From Candidatus Rhabdochlamydia sp. (lineage in GTDB: Bacteria > Chlamydiota > Chlamydiia > Chlamydiales > Rhabdochlamydiaceae): 12,027 nucleotides of DNA. The translations under genes and the position numbers were made by a program. Shown piece by piece: positions 1-6,600 of the stretch. Position 1 is the stretch's first letter. Each line of letters begins with the position of its first letter. Below the pieces are notes generated by a model. That model searched no databases. It was not told the origin of the DNA and worked only from the letters and a program-made list of their open reading frames with translations. Where the stretch lies: positions 1-12,027 of the forward strand of contig JASHWX010000103.1 in the NCBI GenBank assembly GCA_030043815.1, read 5' to 3'.

Positions 1-592
1 GCAAAGCGCCTTCAGGGCATCGGAGTGGGGCCACTTCTCTTTTGGAGTCGAGCTCATCTCTTCTCATGATGTCTGCCAGCATTTGCGCACGATTGAGATT
101 TTCTTGAGGATTCTTAAAAAGAAACTCGGCTAACCTGCGTTCAGCGCGGACTTGGGGATCAGCAGTGAGAAAAACTTTCACCTCGGCATTGGGAAAAACA
201 ACTGTGCCCAAATCCCTTCCTTCAAACACACAATCTCGCATCTTGGCATAAGCGTGTTGGACATGAAGCAAAGCGCTGCGGACATTGCGCAAAGCAGAGA
301 CCGCCGACACGTGGGCTGTGACCGGGCGTGAGCGGATGACCTCGGTCACGTCGCGATCTTTAACGTAGTATTTTTTTTCCTTGTTGTTCTCGACGATGTT
401 AAAATCAAAATCTTTAAGAGCGCGCTCAATTGCATCCGGATCGCGGATGTCGATATTGTGCTCTAAGATGAACCATGTCAAAGCCCGGTACATCGCCCCA
501 GTGTCAAAAAATACAAATCCGAGCCGCTCCGCCACTTTGCGGGCAACGGTGGTCTTTCCGGTTCCAGAGGGTCCGTCAATTGTAATGATCAT
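1..592 (-). CDS. cmk: Cytidylate kinase (CMP/dCMP kinase), 3' end cut off by the window
   Basis: Phosphorylates CMP and dCMP with ATP to give CDP/dCDP in the cytoplasm, feeding CTP, dCTP and phospholipid precursors. 197 codons are visible from an ATG at 592, with no stop before the left edge; bacterial Cmk is usually about 220-230 residues, so roughly 25-30 residues are missing. Visible motifs: P-loop GPSGTGKT (residues 7-14), DTGAMYRA (30-37) typical of the CMP-binding side, EGRDLGTVVFP (124-134), and the LID-type segment RRDELDSKREVAPL (177-190), which matches the family's 'RD..DS.R..APL' pattern. The ATG lies one base after the cdsA stop (TGA-T-ATG), and no clear Shine-Dalgarno sequence is seen, so translation is probably coupled to cdsA. 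Last visible gene of the leftward operon; in Chlamydia trachomatis cmk also follows cdsA. Family assignment is very secure. Confidence 0.96.
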   Translation of the reverse strand, partial: MIITIDGPSGTGKTTVARKVAERLGFVFFDTGAMYRALTWFILEHNIDIRDPDAIERALKDFDFNIVENNKEKKYYVKDRDVTEVIRSRPVTAHVSAVSALRNVRSALLHVQHAYAKMRDCVFEGRDLGTVVFPNAEVKVFLTADPQVRAERRLAEFLFKNPQENLNRAQMLADIMRRDELDSKREVAPLRCPEGAL

Positions 593-593
593 A

Positions 594-1466
594 TCAGTGC
601 ATTCGGATGAAGAAATAAACGATGGGCGTCGTAAATAAAAGGGAATCGACCATGTCTAGGACGCCTCCTAGACCAGGCAGTGTATTGCTGTCTTTCACAA
701 CAGCATCGCGCTTGAGCAGCGATTCCGCCAGATCGCCGATTTGGCCAAAAACACCGATCAGCATTCCGAGCCAGATCGACTCAGTGAAGGAAAGCGCGAA
801 ATGGCCCTCGAAAAAATGCTTTCCCGCAAGGTAAATTAACATGCTTGCGATCACCGCAGAGATAAATCCTGCAACGGCGCCTTCAATCGTCTTCTTGGGG
901 CTGAGATTTGGCGAAAGCTTGGTTTTTCCCCACAGCCTCCCCACAAAATAAGCGCCGACATCTGTAATTTTTGTCACGAGAATGAGATAGACAAGCCACC
1001 ATCTTCCTTCTTGGGGAATGCCATTATAAGCAACCGGATAGAGCACGCCGAGCATGAGGCTAAGAGGAGCTGCGACATACGCCACTCCGAAAAACTCGAC
1101 AGCAATGGTAAATAGGGAATCGGTCGGATCTTTAAAATGCAGCAAGAAAAATAGAGCTAACGCGATTGCCATGACAAGAATGGGGAGCTGTGGAAAATCG
1201 ACAAAGACTAAAGAGGCATAAAGGGCGATAACGACAGCTACAGCTGCTGCGACCATCCATCGGCTCTGAGGTTTGATTCCTTTGGCTTCAGCCAGATGGG
1301 CATATTCCCAAATGCCTACTCCCGCAAGCAATGCAACGAAAAGCATCAATAAAATGCTGACGAAAGGCAGTGTCGAAAAGGCGATGAGCAAAGCGACAAT
1401 GCTGCCGAGAACGCCTGAAACGATCAATCGGCGATTGAGATCTGCCAGCTTGAAATTTAATTTCAT
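594..1466 (-). CDS. cdsA: Phosphatidate cytidylyltransferase (CDP-diglyceride synthase)
   Basis: Integral membrane enzyme that makes CDP-diacylglycerol from phosphatidic acid and CTP, the branch point for bacterial phospholipid synthesis. About 290 residues, normal for the family, with a run of hydrophobic segments over most of the length (for example near residues 15-35, 38-55, 70-110 and 120-145). The diagnostic C-terminal signature is present: KTIEGAVAGF in mid-protein, then SLLKRDAVVKDSNTLPG followed by LGGVLDMVDS. The usual 'PGHGG..DR.D' reads PGLGGVLDMVD here, so the His and the Arg are replaced (see findings). Two in-frame ATGs exist, at 1469 and 1466. The perfect AGGAGG (1475-1470) abuts the first and is 3 nt from the second, so I chose 1466, which overlaps the uppS stop by one base (TGATG). 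Starting at 1469 would give an ATGA overlap and one more Met. Third gene of the operon. Confidence 0.93.
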   Translation of the reverse strand: MKLNFKLADLNRRLIVSGVLGSIVALLIAFSTLPFVSILLMLFVALLAGVGIWEYAHLAEAKGIKPQSRWMVAAAVAVVIALYASLVFVDFPQLPILVMAIALALFFLLHFKDPTDSLFTIAVEFFGVAYVAAPLSLMLGVLYPVAYNGIPQEGRWWLVYLILVTKITDVGAYFVGRLWGKTKLSPNLSPKKTIEGAVAGFISAVIASMLIYLAGKHFFEGHFALSFTESIWLGMLIGVFGQIGDLAESLLKRDAVVKDSNTLPGLGGVLDMVDSLLFTTPIVYFFIRMH

Positions 1467-2200
1467 CATCCTCCTAAACGCCTTTGGCGGGCCTGGGCTT
1501 CTTGAACGGCTCGTAGCAATTCCTGCTCATCAAAATCTGGCCAAAGCACATCTGTGTAATGAAACTCGCTATAAGATAATTGCCAAAGAAGAAAATTGCT
1601 TTGCCTCTTTTCTCCGCTCGTGCGGATCAAAAGGTCGGGATCCGGCCATTTTGATGTATCCAAATACCGGCTAATCGTCTCTTCTGTAATTTGATCCTTT
1701 GACAACTTACCTTGTTCGATATCTCGCGCCATTGTAACAAAGGCGCGCCGGATATCATCCCGGCCACCATAATTCATCGGCAATACCAAATCAATCTTTT
1801 TGCAATGCGCGGTAGAAGATTGGGAAAGTTCTATTTCTTGCAAAAGGAAGTCGGGAAGGCGGCTTATATCGCCGATCGCATGCAAACGCACTCCTTCTTT
1901 CATCATAGGTTCCCGCTGCATTTCTAAATATAACTTATACAACTGCATCAGCCCATCTACTTCTTCTTTGGAACGGTTCCAATTTTCTGTTGAAAAGGCG
2001 TAGACCGTCAACATTTTGATGCCGAGATCGGATGCAGCGCGCACAATGCGGATGAGTGTTTCCACGCCTTTCCAATGGCCAGTTAATGAGGGAAGGCCTT
2101 GTTTTTTGGCCCAGCGTCTATTGCCGTCGGGAATGATGGCGACATGCTTGGGGACTTTTGTTAAATCGATCGTTGCTAGGTCGTCTGGCGAATAGGTCAT
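1466..2200 (-). CDS. uppS: Undecaprenyl diphosphate synthase (cis-prenyltransferase)
   Basis: Cytoplasmic enzyme that condenses isopentenyl-PP units onto farnesyl-PP to make undecaprenyl-PP, the lipid carrier for peptidoglycan and other surface glycans. 244 residues, the usual length. The N-terminal VAIIPDGNRRWAKKQG motif places the catalytic Asp at residue 25; the following GHWKG belongs to the same substrate pocket. The second diagnostic block, PDLLIRTSGE (RTSGE at 193-197), continues as SNFLLWQLSYSEF, giving the conserved Arg/Ser diphosphate contacts and the LWQ..Y.E signature. The start ATG at 2200 overlaps the purA stop (ATGA), and no good ribosome binding site precedes it, which suggests translational coupling to purA. 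Its last codons contain the AGGAGG used by cdsA. The uppS-cdsA-cmk order is the chlamydial one; a polyprenyl carrier makes sense even in chlamydiae, which build little peptidoglycan. Confidence 0.96.
   Translation of the reverse strand: MTYSPDDLATIDLTKVPKHVAIIPDGNRRWAKKQGLPSLTGHWKGVETLIRIVRAASDLGIKMLTVYAFSTENWNRSKEEVDGLMQLYKLYLEMQREPMMKEGVRLHAIGDISRLPDFLLQEIELSQSSTAHCKKIDLVLPMNYGGRDDIRRAFVTMARDIEQGKLSKDQITEETISRYLDTSKWPDPDLLIRTSGEKRQSNFLLWQLSYSEFHYTDVLWPDFDEQELLRAVQEAQARQRRLGG
1470..1475 (-). promoter_or_regulatory. Strong Shine-Dalgarno AGGAGG for cdsA inside the uppS 3' end
   Basis: On the minus strand AGGAGG directly precedes two tandem ATG codons (A at 1469 and at 1466). It encodes the final Gly-Gly of UppS. 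Its spacing is 0 nt to the first ATG and 3 nt to the second, which favours the second as the start of cdsA, although even that is short of the usual 5-9 nt. Confidence 0.6.
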
Positions 2201-3492
2201 CTCAGTAAATTTTGAATAAATAGAGTTTTTTCACGCTCGGGGCCGAGCGATAATATGCTCAAAGGGGTCGATACCAGCTCGCAAATGCGATTGATGTAAT
2301 TGACCGCCTCTTTAGGCAGCTGTTCAAATGCAAAGACATGCGAGGTGGGGCGATTCCAACCCGGCATCGTCTCGTAGATAGGTTCGACTTTTTCTAAATC
2401 TTCTGCAAGCGGAGGCGGAGAATCGAGTCGTCTGCCATGCAATCGATATCCCGTGCAAATTTTAATTTCCTTCAAAGAATCGAGCACGTCCAATTTTGTG
2501 ATTGCGAGCGAGTCAAACCCATTGAGATAGGCTGTATGTTTGACAAGACATGCATCAAACCATCCCATCCTTCGCTTGCGTCCGGTCGTCGTCCCAATTT
2601 CCCGCGCTGCCGCATGATCTAAAAAAAGAGTTTGTTCTACCGAGGACAATGCAGTCGGAAGAGGTCCAGCACCCACTCGAGTTGTATAGGCCTTGACAAC
2701 TCCCACTGTATGAGTAATCTGACTTGGTCCAATCCCAGCTCCCCCGCTGACCCCAGATGCGATTGTGCTGGATGAGGTCACATAAGGATATGTCCCAAAA
2801 GTGAGATCGAGCAAGGCTCCATGAGCCCCTTCAAATAAGATTCTTTTATTCTGCCGGCAGCTTTGAGCCACCTGCGTCTCGACTTCGCTCATGTAAGGGG
2901 CGAGCAACTGGCCATACCGGACATATTCGTTAAAAATTTCTTCAACATCAAAAGGAGCATGATGAAAAAGCGCTTGAAGCTCTTGATTTTTCATCTTAAG
3001 GGTTTCGCTCAACCGCTTTTTCAATATTGCCGGATCGATGATCTCGCACATCCGGATCCCGATGCGGTTAGCCTTGTCGGCATAGCAGGGCCCGATCCCT
3101 CTGCCTGTGGTCCCAATCGCACTGGCTCCCCTCCGCTCTTCGTTCAATTTATCGATGGCGCGATGGTAGGGAAAAATGATATGAGCATAGGGGGAAAGAT
3201 GCAAACGCCCCCTTAAAATTGTCCCTCTAGATTCAAGCCCGCTCATTTCCTGCAGGAGCACTTGGGGATCGATTACAGTTCCCCCAGCAATAAAACATTG
3301 AGTATGAGGATACAAGATACCAGACGGAATGAGGTGGAAGCGATACTCTTGGCCCCTTACCATAATCGTATGCCCGGCATTATTTCCCCCTTGGGAACGC
3401 ACAACATAATCCGCTTGTTCAGCGAGAAGATCGATGACCTTTCCTTTGCCCTCATCGCCCCATTGGGCCCCGACAACAATCACACTTGGCAT
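2197..3492 (-). CDS. purA: Adenylosuccinate synthetase
   Basis: Catalyses IMP + aspartate + GTP to adenylosuccinate + GDP + Pi, the first committed step from IMP to AMP, in the cytoplasm. 431 residues, the normal bacterial length. From the ATG at 3492 the P-loop-like GAQWGDEGKGK spans residues 8-18, with catalytic Asp13, and GGNNAGHT holds His41; both agree with E. coli numbering. TTGRGIGPCYADK is the IMP-binding loop, GTYPYVTSSST and VKAYTTRVGAGP follow, TTGRKRRMGWFD is the aspartate loop, and TKLDVLD is the guanine-binding motif. The near-invariant bacterial FEGAQG reads FEGAHG (His224). A GTG at 3498 would add two residues; I prefer the ATG because GAG lies 5 nt upstream of it and the residue numbering then fits. 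Its stop overlaps the uppS start by 4 nt. As I recall, Chlamydia trachomatis lacks purA, so its position at the head of this operon is unusual. Confidence 0.95.
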   Translation of the reverse strand: MPSVIVVGAQWGDEGKGKVIDLLAEQADYVVRSQGGNNAGHTIMVRGQEYRFHLIPSGILYPHTQCFIAGGTVIDPQVLLQEMSGLESRGTILRGRLHLSPYAHIIFPYHRAIDKLNEERRGASAIGTTGRGIGPCYADKANRIGIRMCEIIDPAILKKRLSETLKMKNQELQALFHHAPFDVEEIFNEYVRYGQLLAPYMSEVETQVAQSCRQNKRILFEGAHGALLDLTFGTYPYVTSSSTIASGVSGGAGIGPSQITHTVGVVKAYTTRVGAGPLPTALSSVEQTLFLDHAAAREIGTTTGRKRRMGWFDACLVKHTAYLNGFDSLAITKLDVLDSLKEIKICTGYRLHGRRLDSPPPLAEDLEKVEPIYETMPGWNRPTSHVFAFEQLPKEAVNYINRICELVSTPLSILSLGPEREKTLFIQNLLR

Positions 3493-3635
3493 TTTCACTC
3501 AAATTAAACATTCAGAGCCGCCTAGCATAACTGAAATGACTTTAATCGACCAGTTTTGCAATTAGACACTGGACAGAATCGTCAAGGATGCGTATCCTTA
3601 AGTGATTAAAATTCTTTAGAATCTGGAATGTACCC
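3493..3635. promoter_or_regulatory. Divergent intergenic region between purA operon and secDF
   Basis: 143 bp separate the divergent starts of purA (leftward) and secDF (rightward), so both promoters probably lie here. TAAAAT (3607-3612) and TAGAAT (3617-3622) each differ from a -10 consensus at one base on the plus strand, but neither has a convincing -35. TTGACG is present on the minus strand (3585-3580) as a possible -35 for purA, again without a well-spaced -10. GGA at 3625-3627 is a weak Shine-Dalgarno 8 nt before the secDF ATG. I cannot assign promoters with confidence. Confidence 0.4.
3584..3599. repeat. Short perfect inverted repeat (AAGGAT-gcgt-ATCCTT)
   Basis: Six-base perfect arms at 3584-3589 and 3594-3599 flank the four-base loop GCGT, in the middle of the purA/secDF divergent spacer. 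There is no T-run after it on either strand, so it does not look like an intrinsic terminator. Its position fits an operator or a small mRNA hairpin, but six-base arms can occur by chance. Confidence 0.4.
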
Positions 3636-6600
3636 ATGGAAAAGAAAAAGAAATGGCAGCTGTATTTGATCATCGTTGTCATCGCACTCACGATTTACAA
3701 TATTCTTCCCACAGTTTTCTTTTATTCAAAGCCATTGAAGAGCCCCATCGATGCCAAGCGATCGCATGCCATCGCCGAACAGATCATCGATCGCGTCAAT
3801 GAGTTAGAACCTGAATCCAAAGATTGGCTGGCTTCATTTTGCAAACTCCTCAAGATCAAACCTCAAAGCATTACCATTGATCCGCAAAATTCCAAATTCA
3901 TCAATGTCAATTTTAAAAACCTCGAAGACGCGAACCTCTTTCGCCGCTATCTTTCTCGATCTGGGGCCCTGATCCCCTTCGTGCCGGCACAGCTGGCCCT
4001 CTACGATTCGCAAGATACGACAAATAAAAATGTCGTTGTGCAGCGCCGCATTCCGATCCATTTCAATCCTAAAGAGCTCGGCAGTTACACGGAGTTTGCC
4101 CAAAAGTTCGATGCGCAAAACAGCCCCACGCCTCTTTATCGCGCTCTTGTCGAAGACCGCGCCATCCAAGTCGGCATGGCGCTGGCGGGCCCTTCCGAAA
4201 ATGCCCTCTATATGCAAGGGATCAGCGAAGGGCGCAATGAGCAGCAAACGCAAGAACTGCTGGCCCAGCTCTCTCAAAATATCCTTTCCTTTACGAAAGT
4301 CTACGGGGAAAATTCTGCCATAGCCCATCGCTATTTTTCCACATTTACGCAAATTGACACGCCTGATCGCGGGCGATTAGTTCAGAAATTCATCTCCGCT
4401 CTCGATACTGCAAAAGAAAAAGTTAAAGCAGAGAAAGAGGCAATCAAAGAAGAGAGCACCAAACTTAAGGAACAAGGGCAATTTTTAGATATCGTCGAAC
4501 AACAGCGCCTCGAAGTGCTCACCTCCCGCGAAAAGACCTTCGATCAAGTCGCTGCCATTGTCAAACACAGTTCTTCTGCATTTGCTTCGGGGGGAGCTCC
4601 ATTAACCCCTGCGGCATTGGGCGCAGCCTTTCAAAGCGGGATCGGGAATAAGCTTCAATCCGTCTCTTTGCAAGGAAAAAATCCATTCATCGAGAAAATT
4701 GCGATTGACTGGAACAATGAGAAGATCACCCTCATTCTTCATCCCGATGTTCAAACAGCCTCCTCTCATTTACGCGATCAAGCTGATCAGCTCATCTATA
4801 ATGAGATCGCCATGGCCTCGCGCCAATCAAGCGAACAGATCACCCCTTATCAGAATCAATTCGACATTTCTTTAAGCCGCCTCAATAACAGTAAAAGTTT
4901 CTTAGCGATGCGCCTCTCCAGCATCGCATCCGCTGAAATGCAGCAGCTATTGCAGACAGTGAAGGCAACTTGGCATCCCCAGCATCCCGATTTGAGCCCC
5001 GCCTCATTCCCAATCTACGATTACGAAACATTTAGCAAACTGCCTCCCTCTGAACAGCGGTTCGGCCTTGTGGTCTATGCGCCCGCAACGATAAAAAGAT
5101 CTCCGCTTCCCGGCTTTCATATGAACTCGATCTATGTGATCGCCAAAGGGATGGATAAATTTGTACAGCGCTTGCAAAGCGAAGCCCAGTCGGAGCAGTC
5201 CAAGCAATTCTTGCAGGACTTCAATCATCTGCGCGATATTTTGCAGCGCAGCGGCTTTGTAGGCTATTCCGGCTCATCCTATGCCTTCGGCCCCGAGTTT
5301 GCCCAAGACTTCATCTTTGAAGGGGAAGACTATTATCACACTGTTCTCAAAGCCACCCGCGAAGATTTCACTGTCCATGGATCGAAGCGCTATGCGGTTC
5401 TTGAATACACCGATGTCGAGCAGCGATTGCTCACAGAAAATAAAATTGACAATCGCATGCACGAAGATCTCTTGAAGTGGCGCGATGATTATTATGCGGC
5501 GAAGCTGGGAATCCGCGGCGTGTCCAAATTCGATGTGCCCAAACCTACTCGCAATGTCTTTTGGGACAATTTTAAACTGAGTTTAATCAAATATTTCCGC
5601 GGCGACGATCGCAAAATCTTGCGCTGGGGCCTCGATCTATCTGGGGGAAAAACAGTACAGATCGAGCTGGGCGACATGAGCAACCGCACCGTGACAAGCG
5701 ATGCCGATATCAAGCAAGGCATTAACGAGCTTTACAACCGCGTCAATAAAATGGGAGTATCGGAGGTTAGCATCCGCCAAGAAGGCAACTTCATTACCCT
5801 GGACTTTCCTGGCTCTCAAGGGCTTTCTGCGGCGGAACTCGTCAAAGCCTCATCGATGTATTTCCATGTCGTCAATGAAAAGTTCAGTTCAAACAATCCG
5901 CAGCTTTCTAATGCGGTCAATCGCTTTTTGCAGGAAGTGTGGAACGAAGCTGTCGTCACGAACCGCAAAGATATCGATGAAATCAGTCAAATCGCGTGGA
6001 AGCATCTTTATGGGGATTCACAAGATCCCAATGCCATCCAACCCCGCAGCGATGCTGCGCGCACCCTTTATCAAAATGGCATGCGCCTCGCCAAAGCGCA
6101 AGAGACCTCGACTTCCGGCAATTTTAATGAGACCTATTCCAAGATCGCCATCTTCCGCGGTCAGGATTTCACCGATTGGCAAGGACAGACCCATCCGCTT
6201 CTCATTGTTTTCAGCAATTTCGCGCTAGAAGGGTCCAATCTCGAGAACATTCAAGCATCGTACGATCCCTCCAAAGGAAATTACCTCAGCTTCTCCATTA
6301 AAGGATCTTACACGGGAAAAGATGGGCAACGGATCAATCCCCGCGATGACCTGTACGCCTGGACCTCTCAATTTGCCAAAGAAAAAATCGCAGGCACCCC
6401 CATCGAAACCTATTCCAATGGCAAAGGATGGAGAATGGCTGTGATCTTGAACGGCTCGATCATCAGCGCCCCGACACTCGATTCTGCATTGAGAGATAGC
6501 GCGATGATCTCAGGCAGCTTCACGCAAAGAGAGATCAATCAACTCGAGACAGACCTCAAGGCCGGCTCGCTCAGCTTCACGCCTCATATTCTCTCTGAGA

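Noticed and set aside
1273..1674. 133-codon plus-strand frame across the cdsA/uppS junction
   Set aside because: Runs antisense through two well-supported genes; low-complexity composition and no ribosome site.
3492..3498. GTG at 3498 as the purA start
   Set aside because: Possible, but the ATG at 3492 has a GAG element 5 nt upstream and places the catalytic Asp and His at residues 13 and 41 as in E. coli PurA.
3600..3635. secDF promoter with -10 TAGAAT (3617-3622)
   Set aside because: The -10 is good, but no -35 lies at 16-18 nt and the leader would be only about 7 nt, too short for a Shine-Dalgarno.
3834..4352. 172-codon frame antisense to the start of secDF
   Set aside because: Overlaps the long SecD external domain on the other strand; no start context, and the secDF frame is continuous with clear motifs on both sides.
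5701..6228. 175-codon frame on the plus strand inside secDF
   Set aside because: Out-of-frame shadow of secDF, rich in Ser, Arg and Pro, with no ribosome site and no family resemblance.
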